This document shows positions 1 to 6,908 of a stretch of 12,926 bases of DNA, piece by piece. This DNA comes from an uncultured Duganella sp. (lineage in GTDB: Bacteria; Pseudomonadota; Gammaproteobacteria; Burkholderiales; Burkholderiaceae). Below the pieces are notes generated by a model that was not told where the DNA came from, did no database searches, and saw nothing but the letters and a program-made list of their open reading frames with translations. The stretch is from positions 1-12,926 of the forward strand of contig CAMLRG010000153.1 of NCBI GenBank assembly GCA_946482335.1, read 5' to 3'. The translations under genes and the position numbers were made by a program. Each line of letters opens with the position of its first letter. Position 1 is the stretch's first letter.

Positions 1-29
1 TGGGTTCCTGACCCCAGGGTGGACAATTT

Positions 30-75
30 CGTCAATGGAGGTTGACAACCGCGGGCACGTCAACTATCGTTGACG
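30..75. promoter_or_regulatory. Paired operator-like inverted repeats, GTCAA-N6-TTGAC, over the -35 and -10
   Basis: Two copies of the same palindrome occur here. The first has arms GTCAA (31-35) and TTGAC (42-46) and covers the -35 box. The second is CGTCAAC-TATC-GTTGACG (58-75), with perfect 7-base arms, and covers the -10 box and the bases before the ATG. Their centres are 28 bases apart. Such placement is typical of repressor sites that block polymerase. The helix-turn-helix protein encoded immediately downstream is a candidate for the binding factor, but that is inference. Confidence 0.5.
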
Positions 76-77
76 CA
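42..77 (+). promoter_or_regulatory. Predicted sigma-70 promoter of the HTH-ClpN-GMC operon, apparently giving a leaderless mRNA
   Basis: A perfect -35 hexamer TTGACA (42-47) is followed after exactly 17 bases by TATCGT (65-70), a four-of-six match to the -10 consensus. The start expected six to seven bases downstream falls on or next to the A of the ATG at 77. There is no Shine-Dalgarno sequence before that ATG, and an in-frame TGA at 71-73 rules out a more upstream start. Together these fit leaderless transcription. The hexamers and spacing are seen directly; the transcription start is inferred. Confidence 0.55.
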
Positions 78-286
78 TGGCGAACCTGCAGACTTTACCT
101 TCCCCCGACGATCCCGCCGAGGCATTGGCGGCTGTCGTGGCCTTGCGTTTGATGGCCGACCGGCTCGAACGCAGCGCCGTCGATGCCGCGCTCGAGCAAG
201 GCTGGAGCTGGGCGCAAATTGCGCAAGCGCTCGGCGTGTCGAAACAGGCGGCACATAAGCGGCTGGCCCGGTCCAACGATCAATAG
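77..286 (+). CDS. Small helix-turn-helix DNA-binding protein (69 aa)
   Basis: A 69-residue protein with no signal peptide or membrane segment. Residues about 23-40 form an amphipathic helix, and residues about 43-63 (WSWAQIAQALGVSKQAAHKR) read as a helix-turn-helix with the G-V-S-K-Q-A turn and recognition helix. From family knowledge, small proteins with this SWAxIxxALGVSxQAxHKR signature are often encoded beside stand-alone Clp-N domain proteins, which is the arrangement here: the next gene starts 10 bases after this stop. The start at 77 is the only reasonable ATG because a TGA lies in frame at 71-73; no ribosome binding site precedes it. Its likely role is regulation, possibly of its own operon through the paired palindromes at 30-75. 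The target is unknown. Confidence 0.8.
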   Translation: MANLQTLPSPDDPAEALAAVVALRLMADRLERSAVDAALEQGWSWAQIAQALGVSKQAAHKRLARSNDQ

Positions 287-296
287 GAGCTTTCTC

Positions 297-821
297 ATGT
301 TCAGCAGCATCAAACGCCGCCTGCACGATATGGCGACCATCAAATCCCTTTGCACGGCGGCCGAGCGGCATGCGAACGCGGAGGGCTTGAGGCAGCCGGG
401 CGCCGAGCATTTCGTGCTGGCGGCGCTGGAACTGCCGGAGGACAGCGCGGCAGCCGTCTTCCGCCGCCTGCAGGCCGATCCGGCGCAGTTCCGCGCGGCC
501 GTGGAAACGCAATACCGGCAGGCGCTGGCCGGCGTCGGCATCGGTATGGACGCAAGCGGCGCGCCGGGCAGCAATCCTTTGCCGGCCGCGGCGCCCGTCG
601 CGCCGGGCGACGGCGTCTACCACGCCGGCGCGTCGGGCCAGGACCTGATGCGGGAGCTGGCGGCGCTGGATAAATCCGGCCGCCCCCTGCTCGGCGCGCA
701 CGTGCTGTTGGCGGCTAGCACGGCACGGCACGGCGTGGCGCCGCGCGCGCTGCGTGCCATGGGCATCGCGCCTGCCGCGCTGGCCGACGCGGCGCAGGCG
801 GAGATCCAGGACCATGGCTGA
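297..821 (+). CDS. Stand-alone Clp N-terminal (double Clp-N repeat) protein
   Basis: A 174-residue protein with two related helical repeats. Repeat one is at about residues 12-75 (GAEHFVLAAL, H38) and repeat two at about 113-172 (LLGAHVLLAA, H135), joined by an Ala/Pro/Gly-rich linker at about 78-112. This is the pattern of the N-terminal substrate/adaptor-binding domain of ClpA/ClpC/ClpB, but no AAA+ ATPase domain follows, so it cannot unfold proteins by itself. It may bind peptides or partner proteins; that is inference from the family. A good Shine-Dalgarno AGGAG (285-289) sits 7 bases before the ATG. The 3' end overlaps the oxidoreductase gene by 8 bases, so the two are probably translationally coupled. 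The physiological role is unknown. Confidence 0.8.
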   Translation: MFSSIKRRLHDMATIKSLCTAAERHANAEGLRQPGAEHFVLAALELPEDSAAAVFRRLQADPAQFRAAVETQYRQALAGVGIGMDASGAPGSNPLPAAAPVAPGDGVYHAGASGQDLMRELAALDKSGRPLLGAHVLLAASTARHGVAPRALRAMGIAPAALADAAQAEIQDHG

Positions 822-2139
822 CGGCGCGCCGCTGCGGCGTTACGACGCCATCGTTGTGGGCAGCGGCCCGGGCGGGGCCAGCGTCGCCCAGACCCTGGCG
901 CGGCAGGGGCAGCGCGTGCTGGTGCTGGAACAGGGCAGCGCCGCCCCGTTGCGCGGGACGCTGGCGCAGATGGCCGGCATCGGCGCCATTCCCGGCAAGG
1001 GTGCCTTCTTCCACCGCGACGCTTCGCTGCTGGTGCGCGGCCTGACGGCGGGCGGCACGTCGACCCTGAATTTCGCCACCGCCGCCGCGCCGCCGCTGGA
1101 GCGCTTTGCGGCGCTGGGCATCGAGCTGGCGCCGGCGCTGGCGGAGTGCCGCGCGGAGTTGCCGGTCGGCCCCTTGCCGGACGAGCTGCTGGGCCCCATG
1201 GCCCGCCGCATCATGCAGGGCGCCCTGGCCGCCGGCCTGCCCTGGCATAAGCTGGACAAGATGATCCGCCCCGCCATCTGCCGCAGCGGCTGCTGGCGTT
1301 GCGTGTACGGCTGCCCTTACGGCGCGAAATGGACGGCGCGCGACCTGCTGGACGAAGCGCGCCTGCGCGGCGCCCATCTCCTCGACCAGGCGCGCGCGAC
1401 GCGCGTGCTGCTGGAGCAGGGGCGCGCCATCGGCGTCGAGTACGAACGCGCCGGCGCCCTGCACAGCGTGCGCGCCGGCGCGGTGGTGCTGGCCGGCGGC
1501 GGCATCGGCAGCCCGCGCCTGCTGCATGCTTCGGGCCTGGCGCCGCGCAGCCTGCCCTTCTTCAGCGACCCGGTGGTGGCGGTGATGGGTACGGTGGACG
1601 GTCTCGCCACCGCCGACGGCAGCGACGCCGGCGCCGAAGTGCCGATGGCGGCCGGCATGGCGCTGGAGGAGGAAGGCTTGTCCTTCGCCGACCTGACCCT
1701 GCCCAAGCCGATGTACCAGGCCTTCGCCCTGCAGGTCGGCCGGGTCGACCGCCTGTTCGCCCACCGCCGCACGCTCAGCATCATGGTCAAGATCCGCGAC
1801 CTGGCCGGCGGCGGCATCGGGCCGCGCTGGGTCGACAAGACGCTGCAGCCGGAGGACCGGGCACGCTTCCGGCGCGGCACGGCGCTGGCGCGGCGCATCC
1901 TGGCCGAAGCGGGCGCGCGCCACGTGTTCCAGAGCTGGCATTTCGCCGCCCATCCCGGCGGCGCGCTGGCGCTCGGCGGCGCGGGGCCGGCCGCCGTCGA
2001 CCGCGACTTGCGCGGCGGCGCGGCCGGCCTGTACGTGTGCGACGCCTCGGTACTGCCGGCCCCCTGGGGCTTGCCGCCGACCCTTACCCTGCTTGCACTC
2101 GGCAAGCGGCTGGGGCGCCGACTACAGGATGTTCTGTAG
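814..2139 (+). CDS. Short GMC-type FAD-dependent oxidoreductase with a four-cysteine cluster
   Basis: A 441-residue protein. Residues 13-38 hold the FAD-binding Rossmann fold (IVVGSGPGGAS, GxGxxG at 16-21) ending in VLVLEQG. A middle segment GGTSTLNFA and a second glycine-rich block VVLAGGGIGSPRLL follow. The C-terminal block (GLYVCDASVLP, then PTLTLLALGKR) matches the GMC oxidoreductase C-terminal FAD/substrate domain. It is shorter than typical choline or glucose dehydrogenases (about 500-600 residues) and lacks a signal peptide. Residues 156-168 carry C-x3-C-x2-C-x3-C-P, which resembles a [4Fe-4S] ligand set and suggests electron output through an Fe-S centre; the cluster is inferred. The usual catalytic His-Asn/His pair is not obvious, although W-H-F plus H-P-G-G lies near the C-terminus. 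The substrate is unknown. The ATG at 814 lies inside the end of the Clp-N gene. Confidence 0.8.
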   Translation: MADGAPLRRYDAIVVGSGPGGASVAQTLARQGQRVLVLEQGSAAPLRGTLAQMAGIGAIPGKGAFFHRDASLLVRGLTAGGTSTLNFATAAAPPLERFAALGIELAPALAECRAELPVGPLPDELLGPMARRIMQGALAAGLPWHKLDKMIRPAICRSGCWRCVYGCPYGAKWTARDLLDEARLRGAHLLDQARATRVLLEQGRAIGVEYERAGALHSVRAGAVVLAGGGIGSPRLLHASGLAPRSLPFFSDPVVAVMGTVDGLATADGSDAGAEVPMAAGMALEEEGLSFADLTLPKPMYQAFALQVGRVDRLFAHRRTLSIMVKIRDLAGGGIGPRWVDKTLQPEDRARFRRGTALARRILAEAGARHVFQSWHFAAHPGGALALGGAGPAAVDRDLRGGAAGLYVCDASVLPAPWGLPPTLTLLALGKRLGRRLQDVL

Positions 2140-2141
2140 TC
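2120..2141 (+). repeat. Perfect 8-bp inverted repeat spanning the GMC gene stop codon
   Basis: GACTACAG (2120-2127) and CTGTAGTC (2134-2141) form a perfect 8-base stem with a 6-base loop; the stop TAG (2137-2139) is inside the right arm. It could act as a weak transcription terminator, but the bases after it are not an immediate T-run. The right arm also begins a GTAGTC element repeated before the CGTase gene, so an operator role is equally possible. Confidence 0.5.
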
Positions 2142-2217
2142 AGAATACTTCAATTTTATCGCGATTTTTGCTGCGTTTACGCCACAGAGCAAGCGTGCGC
2201 GTAGTCAAACTACTCCA
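2136..2217. promoter_or_regulatory. Two GTAGT-N3-A(C/A)TAC palindromes upstream of the CGTase gene
   Basis: GTAGTCAGAATACTTCA (2136-2152) and GTAGTCAAACTACTCCA (2201-2217) agree at 14 of 17 positions. The second contains a perfect 5-base palindrome GTAGT-CAA-ACTAC; the first has one arm mismatch. They lie 65 bases apart in an AT-richer spacer, the nearer one about 40-50 bases before the CGTase ATG, next to a weak -10-like CATACT (2216-2221). This looks like a double operator for a sugar-responsive repressor. I do not recognise the regulator, and none is encoded in the window next to it. Confidence 0.45.
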
Positions 2218-2252
2218 TACTGGCCGCTCCAAAACCTAAAAAAGGAACGACT

Positions 2253-4382
2253 ATGGAGACCCAGCGCAACACCTTGATCGCCGCCATCCTGGCCGCCTGC
2301 ACCCTGCACGCGCAGGCCGCGCCCGACACCGCGGTCGGCAACCGCCAAGGCTTCAACACGGACGTGATCTACCAGATCGTGACCGACCGCCTGGCCGACG
2401 GCAACGCCGCCAACAACCCCACCGGCAGCGCTTTCAGCGCCGGCTGCGCGCAGAAAAAGCTGTTCTGCGGCGGCGACTGGAAAGGCATCCAGAACAAGAT
2501 CGAGGATGGCTACCTGACCGGCATGGGCATCACCGCCATCTGGATTTCGCAGCCGGTGGAAAACATCACCGCGGTGCTGAACTACTCCGGCACCAACAGC
2601 ACCGCCTACCACGGTTACTGGGCGCGCGACTTCAAGCGCCCCAACCTGGCCTTCGGCACGCTGGCCGATTTCACCAATATGGTCAACGCGGCGCACGCCC
2701 GCAACATCAAGGTGGTGATCGACTTCGCCCCCAACCACACCTCGCCGGCTTCGCAAAGCGATGCCAGCTTCGGCGAGAACGGCAGGCTGTACGACAACGG
2801 CGCCCTGCTGGCGGGTTACAGCTCGGACCCGAACGGCTACTTCCACCATCACGGCGGCACCGACTTCTCCACGCTGGAAAGCGGCATCTACCGCAACCTG
2901 TTCGACCTGGCCGACATCAACCATAACAGCGCCGCCATGGATGCCTACATGAAGGCCGCCATCAAGGTGTGGCTGGACCTGGGCATCGACGGCATCCGCA
3001 TGGATGCGGTCAAGCACATGCCGTTCGGCTGGCAAAAGAACCTGATGGCCTACATCCACGGCTACAAGCCGGTGTTCACCTTCGGCGAATGGTTCCTGGG
3101 CGAGAACGAAGTCGACCCGGCCAACCATTACTTCGCCAACCGCAGCGGCATGAGCCTGCTGGACTTCCAGTTCGCGCAGAAGGTGCGGCAAGTGTTCAAG
3201 GATGGCAGCGCGAACATGACCTCGCTCAACCAGATGGTGGGCGATACCGCCAGCCAGTACGACCACGTGGGCGACCAGGTGACCTTCATCGACAACCACG
3301 ACATGCCGCGCTTCCAGGTGGCCGGCGCCAGCGGCCGCAAGCTGGAACAGGCACTGGCCTTCACCCTCACGTCGCGCGGCGTGCCAGCCATCTACTACGG
3401 CACCGAGCAATACATGCAGGGCACCGGCGACCCGGACAACCGCGCCATGATGACGTCCTTCTCCACCACCACCGCCGCCTACAGGCTGGTGGCGCGCCTG
3501 GCGCCGCTGCGCAAGTCGAACCCTGCCATCGCCTACGGCACCACGCAGCAGCGCTGGGTCAACAACGATGTGCTGATCTTCGAGCGCAACTTCGGCAACA
3601 ACGTGGCGGTGGTGGCCATCAACCGCAACCTCAGCACCGGCACGCCGATCAGCGGCTTCATCGCCGGCCTGCCGGCGGGCAGCTATACCGACGTGCTGAA
3701 CGGCCTGGGCTTCAACGGCAACAACATCACCGTCGCCGCCAACGGTGCGGTCAGCAACTTCACGCTGGCACCGGGCGCCATCGCAGTCTGGCAGTACACG
3801 GCGGCGGCAACCGCGCCCAAGCTGGGCCACGTGGGGCCGAACATGTCCATGCCGGGCAAGACCGTCACCATCGACGGCCGCGGTTTCGGCGCCACCAAGG
3901 GCACGGTGAAGTTCGGCAGCACGGTGGTCAGCGGCGCCAATATCCTGTCCTGGGAAGACACCCAGATCAAGGTCCTGGTGCCCAGCGTGGCGGCCGGCAT
4001 GAGCAGCGTGAGCATCGTCACGGCGGGCGCCGTGAGCAGCGACACCTGGGGCAATTTCGAGATCCTGAGCGGCCCGCAGGTGACGGTGCGCTTCGTGGTC
4101 GGCAACGCCACCACGGTGCCGGGCGAGAATGTCTACCTGACCGGCGACAAGTTCGAACTGACCAACTGGAGCGCCACCGCGCCGCTTGGCCCGCTGTTCA
4201 ACCAGGTGGTGTACGCCTACCCGAACTGGTACACCGACGTCAGCGTGCCCGCCGGCACCGCGATCAGCTACAAGTTCCTCAAGAAGAGCGCCAACCCCAC
4301 CGTGTGGGAAGGCGGCAACAACCACACCTTCACCACCCCGGCCAGCGGCACGGCCACGGTGAACGTGAACTGGCAGCCATAA
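2253..4382 (+). CDS. cgt: Cyclomaltodextrin glucanotransferase (CGTase, GH13, EC 2.4.1.19)
   Basis: A 709-residue exported enzyme that converts starch to cyclodextrins by intramolecular transglycosylation. The signal sequence ends at AQA22-APDT; the mature length (about 687) equals the classic five-domain CGTase. GH13 catalytic residues are D251, E279 and D350, with R249, H162 and H349. CGTase-type subsite residues are F205, F217 (the central aromatic, Tyr or Phe in CGTases), A252, K254 and F281. The calcium site (D49, N51, N54, N55, G73, D75) and the C65-C72 disulfide are kept. There is no extra loop of the maltogenic-amylase kind. Domain D is an IPT/TIG fold (about 524-606), and domain E is a C-terminal CBM20 starch-binding module (about 607-709) with W639, W685 and Y656. 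A Shine-Dalgarno AAGGA sits 6 bases before the ATG. The sequence is strikingly like Bacillus/Paenibacillus enzymes as I remember them, suggesting ancient transfer. Confidence 0.96.
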   Translation: METQRNTLIAAILAACTLHAQAAPDTAVGNRQGFNTDVIYQIVTDRLADGNAANNPTGSAFSAGCAQKKLFCGGDWKGIQNKIEDGYLTGMGITAIWISQPVENITAVLNYSGTNSTAYHGYWARDFKRPNLAFGTLADFTNMVNAAHARNIKVVIDFAPNHTSPASQSDASFGENGRLYDNGALLAGYSSDPNGYFHHHGGTDFSTLESGIYRNLFDLADINHNSAAMDAYMKAAIKVWLDLGIDGIRMDAVKHMPFGWQKNLMAYIHGYKPVFTFGEWFLGENEVDPANHYFANRSGMSLLDFQFAQKVRQVFKDGSANMTSLNQMVGDTASQYDHVGDQVTFIDNHDMPRFQVAGASGRKLEQALAFTLTSRGVPAIYYGTEQYMQGTGDPDNRAMMTSFSTTTAAYRLVARLAPLRKSNPAIAYGTTQQRWVNNDVLIFERNFGNNVAVVAINRNLSTGTPISGFIAGLPAGSYTDVLNGLGFNGNNITVAANGAVSNFTLAPGAIAVWQYTAAATAPKLGHVGPNMSMPGKTVTIDGRGFGATKGTVKFGSTVVSGANILSWEDTQIKVLVPSVAAGMSSVSIVTAGAVSSDTWGNFEILSGPQVTVRFVVGNATTVPGENVYLTGDKFELTNWSATAPLGPLFNQVVYAYPNWYTDVSVPAGTAISYKFLKKSANPTVWEGGNNHTFTTPASGTATVNVNWQP

Positions 4383-4395
4383 CTCAAGGCTGCCA
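4371..4395. terminator. Hairpin shared by the ends of the convergent CGTase and NHL genes
   Basis: TGGCAGCC (4371-4378) and GGCTGCCA (4388-4395) are perfect 8-base arms around a 9-base loop that contains both stop codons (TAA on plus at 4380-4382, TGA on minus at 4384-4386). Each arm encodes the last three residues Trp-Gln-Pro of its own gene. Position and symmetry suggest a bidirectional terminator or mRNA 3' end stabiliser. Neither side has a T-run, so it is not a canonical intrinsic terminator. Confidence 0.5.
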
Positions 4396-6462
4396 GCGCA
4401 GGACCGAGCGCTGCGTTGCGAGGTAGAGCGTGCCCTTGCCGTCCACGGCAAGGGCACGCAATTTGCCGACTTCGCTGAACAGGTCATTTGCCAGCGTGGT
4501 GACGTCGCCGTTGGCCGACAGCTTGCGCAGCAGGCCATCGTCGAGGAAGTACAGGTGGTTGCCGGCGTCTGCCACCGCGTGCGTGATGTACCGGAAGCGC
4601 GCCAGCAGGGCGGCGCCATCGTTGCTGCCCTTGCGTTCGCGGTTGCCGGCCGCCAGCCACTGGTAGCCGTCGGCGCCGACGCGCGTCATGTAATGGCCAT
4701 GCAGCATGAACACCTCGTCGCTGGGCGCCACCAGCACGTCACCGCAGCCATCCGTCCCCTTCAGCACCGTCTTGCGGGCCACGCCGCGCGGGCGGATGCG
4801 CCACAGCACATTGTCGGCGCAATACCAGGCCTGGCCGGAAGCATCGGCCGCCATGCGGTGCCGGCCCAGGCCCGGCAGGATGAACGGTTCGGCGTCCTGT
4901 GCCACATAGGCCCAGATACGGCGCAACGCCGGCAGCAAGCCGGTCTGCTCGGGCGCCATGCCTGGCGGGCCGCTGACCAGCGAAATCATGCCTTCCGCGC
5001 TGACGCCGGCCAGCGCGCCATTGGCGGTCACGAACACGCCGGTGCTGGAACGGGCCGCCAGCACGCCGTGCAGGTCGACCTGGGCTGGCGTGCGCGTATC
5101 GCGCAGCTTGTGGAAACCGCCTTCCTGCAGCAGGGTGCGGACCTCGCCTTCCTTGCCGATGCGGCGCAGCTGGTCGCCATCGAGCACGTACAGTGCGCCG
5201 TCGCGGCCGACGGCCAGCTCGGTGATGTCGCTGAAACGGGCTTGCAACGCCGGGCCGTCGCGGTTCAGCGACGCGGCGTATTGCAGGGCCAGTGGCCGGG
5301 CCTTGCCGCTGGCATCCCAGCTGGCGCCCGCTTGCGGCCCGGCCAGCAGCAGGTGCAGGCTGCCGCGCCGGTCGACGGCGACGCCTGACAGGTCGCCCGT
5401 CACGTCGCCGGCGCCCAGCAGCGGCACGATCATGCCGTTGCGCTCGATGCGGTAGATGGTGCCCGCGGCCGGCACCGTGGCCAGCAGGCGGCCTTGCCCA
5501 TCGGTGGCCAACTGCCCGGCGGGCATGTCGCCCTTGGGCGGCAGCACGGGCATGCTCGGGGCCAGGTAGCGGCGCAGGCATTTTCCGCGCCGGCACGCGG
5601 GGTCCGCGCCTGCCGGCATCGTGGCAGCGCGCTCGTCCCCAATGTCCGCCTCGCCTGCAGGGCCGCTGCCGGCCACCGTCGACGCGGCGCCGGACAGCAA
5701 GCCGCGCACGGCAGCGCCGACACTGCCTTTCCCCGCATCCGGCCCGGTGGGTGCGCCCACATCGGCAGCAGCCCGCGACCGGGCTTGCATCCCGGCTTGC
5801 AGGTCGGCCTGCGGCACGCCCCGCGCTGCGGCCTGGACGTCCAATGCCTGCCAGCTGCCATCGGCGCCGATGCGCAGCGCCGTCGCCGCATCATGCACCA
5901 CCGCTGCGCCGCGCGCATCGACCGCCACGCCCTGGGGCTGCAGCGGCAAGCGCTGCGCCACGGTGCCGACCACGCCGTCGGGCGCAATCCTGCGCAAGGC
6001 ACTGTTGCCGGCATCGGCCACCAGCAAGCCGCCCGACGCGTCGAGCGCCAGCCCCGCCGGCTGCCTGAATTGTGCCGCGACGCCCCTGCCATCCTGCCGG
6101 CCCGCCGTACCGGCCTGCCCCGCCACCGTCCTGACCTCGCGGGCCGGCGTGACCGCCTTGACCACATGGTTGCCGGCATCGGCAACATAGACCGTGCCGT
6201 CGCCGGCGACCGCCAGTCCGGCCGGCGCGATGAAGCGGCCGGGCAGTGCATCCAGCCTGCCGTCGGGCCGCATCGCCCGCACCACCGCGCCATCGGTGAA
6301 GTAGACCGTGCCATCGCCCCCCACGGCAATGCCGCGCGGCGCATCCAGCGGCGCGGCATGCAGGGCAACGGGCGCTCCCGCCACCACTTCCCAGCTGGCG
6401 GCACGGGCGGTATGGGACAGCAGGATTGCCGCCGCGGCGGCGCACAGGCGTTTCTTATTCAT
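4384..6462 (-). CDS. Exported NHL-repeat beta-propeller protein
   Basis: A 692-residue protein with a signal peptide (KKR, hydrophobic stretch, cleavage after ARA21). It contains repeated NHL-type blades, clearest at about residues 42-66, 79-105 and 134-160 (PAGLALDASGGLLVADAGN), with more at about 315-340, 410-435 and 640-690. Blades are preceded by the recurring G-x-x-DG-x-A-x-x-x-x-F motif (about 123-132, 402-410, 614-623). A low-complexity Ala/Gly-rich linker (about 208-290), followed by C290 and C295, separates two propeller halves. Propellers of this sort act as binding or scaffold modules in the periplasm or outside the cell; no catalytic site is recognised. The start codon overlaps the end of the DUF454 gene by 8 bases. 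Its convergence with the CGTase gene need not mean shared function. Confidence 0.8.
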   Translation of the reverse strand: MNKKRLCAAAAAILLSHTARAASWEVVAGAPVALHAAPLDAPRGIAVGGDGTVYFTDGAVVRAMRPDGRLDALPGRFIAPAGLAVAGDGTVYVADAGNHVVKAVTPAREVRTVAGQAGTAGRQDGRGVAAQFRQPAGLALDASGGLLVADAGNSALRRIAPDGVVGTVAQRLPLQPQGVAVDARGAAVVHDAATALRIGADGSWQALDVQAAARGVPQADLQAGMQARSRAAADVGAPTGPDAGKGSVGAAVRGLLSGAASTVAGSGPAGEADIGDERAATMPAGADPACRRGKCLRRYLAPSMPVLPPKGDMPAGQLATDGQGRLLATVPAAGTIYRIERNGMIVPLLGAGDVTGDLSGVAVDRRGSLHLLLAGPQAGASWDASGKARPLALQYAASLNRDGPALQARFSDITELAVGRDGALYVLDGDQLRRIGKEGEVRTLLQEGGFHKLRDTRTPAQVDLHGVLAARSSTGVFVTANGALAGVSAEGMISLVSGPPGMAPEQTGLLPALRRIWAYVAQDAEPFILPGLGRHRMAADASGQAWYCADNVLWRIRPRGVARKTVLKGTDGCGDVLVAPSDEVFMLHGHYMTRVGADGYQWLAAGNRERKGSNDGAALLARFRYITHAVADAGNHLYFLDDGLLRKLSANGDVTTLANDLFSEVGKLRALAVDGKGTLYLATQRSVLRWQP

Positions 6463-6826
6463 CCAGCGGACGGGCGGTGGGAAGGCGCAACAGGTAAACC
6501 GTCACGCCGCAGGCGACCAGGAGCAACAAGATGCGCAGCGGGACGAAGGGTACTTTGTACATGGAATAAATCATCGATGGCCACATCATCGCCAGCGCCA
6601 ATACCTTGCCGCGCAAGGGGATGCCGCGCCCATCTTCATAATCGCGCAGGTAGCGCCCGAAGCGCCCGTGGTTGCGCAGCCAGTTGTGCAGCTTGTCCGA
6701 ACTGCGTGCAAAGCAGGCCGAGGCCAGCAACAGGAAAGGCGTGGTCGGCAGCAGCGGCAGGAATACGCCCAGCACCGCAAGGGCCAGGAACAGGCAGCCG
6801 AACGTGACCAGCAAAGGTTTCAACAT
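6455..6826 (-). CDS. YbaN/DUF454 family inner membrane protein
   Basis: A 123-residue protein with hydrophobic segments at about 4-33 and 75-113 flanking a basic, aromatic central loop. The signature PLLPTTPFLLLASACFARSS near residues 22-41 is characteristic of the DUF454/YbaN family, whose function is not established. I chose the ATG at 6826 (MLKPLLVTFG) because it matches the usual family start; an in-frame ATG 7 codons upstream (6847) is possible, and neither has a strong ribosome binding site. Its TAA overlaps the ATG of the NHL gene, so the pair is likely co-translated. Confidence 0.8.
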   Translation of the reverse strand: MLKPLLVTFGCLFLALAVLGVFLPLLPTTPFLLLASACFARSSDKLHNWLRNHGRFGRYLRDYEDGRGIPLRGKVLALAMMWPSMIYSMYKVPFVPLRILLLLVACGVTVYLLRLPTARPLDE

Positions 6827-6880
6827 GGCGCTAGTGTAACAGCCCATACCCGCGCCTGTGCCCCGCCATCGAAACCGGAC

Positions 6881-6901
6881 CGCTGGCCGTTGGCGCCAGC
6901 G
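6881..6901 (-). terminator. Possible hairpin after the MEDS-domain gene
   Basis: CGCTGGC (6881-6887) and GCCAGCG (6895-6901) form a 7-base GC-rich stem with a 7-base loop, starting 8 bases past the MEDS gene stop on the minus strand. The following minus-strand bases (GTCCGGTTTC) contain only a three-T run, so this is at best a weak terminator in the 82-base gap before the DUF454 gene. Confidence 0.3.
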
Positions 6902-6908
6902 CCGAACA

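Noticed and set aside
715..1953. Long minus-strand open frame across the GMC oxidoreductase gene
   Set aside because: Low-complexity R/A/Q/H-rich translation without domain features; the plus-strand frame encodes a clear FAD enzyme.
2253..4382. Reading the GH13 enzyme as a maltogenic amylase or ordinary alpha-amylase
   Set aside because: The five-residue loop insertion of maltogenic amylases is absent, and the CGTase-specific aromatic residues (F205, F217, F281) and K254 are present.
2205..4619. Very long open frame (about 800 codons) antisense to the CGTase gene
   Set aside because: It mirrors the GC-rich codon pattern of the CGTase gene, is composed of repetitive V/A/G/H/D runs with no recognisable domain, and the plus-strand protein has full family conservation.
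5494..6807. Plus-strand frame of about 437 codons opposite the NHL and DUF454 genes
   Set aside because: Arg/His/Gln-rich shadow of GC-rich coding DNA; the minus strand has a signal peptide and NHL repeats.
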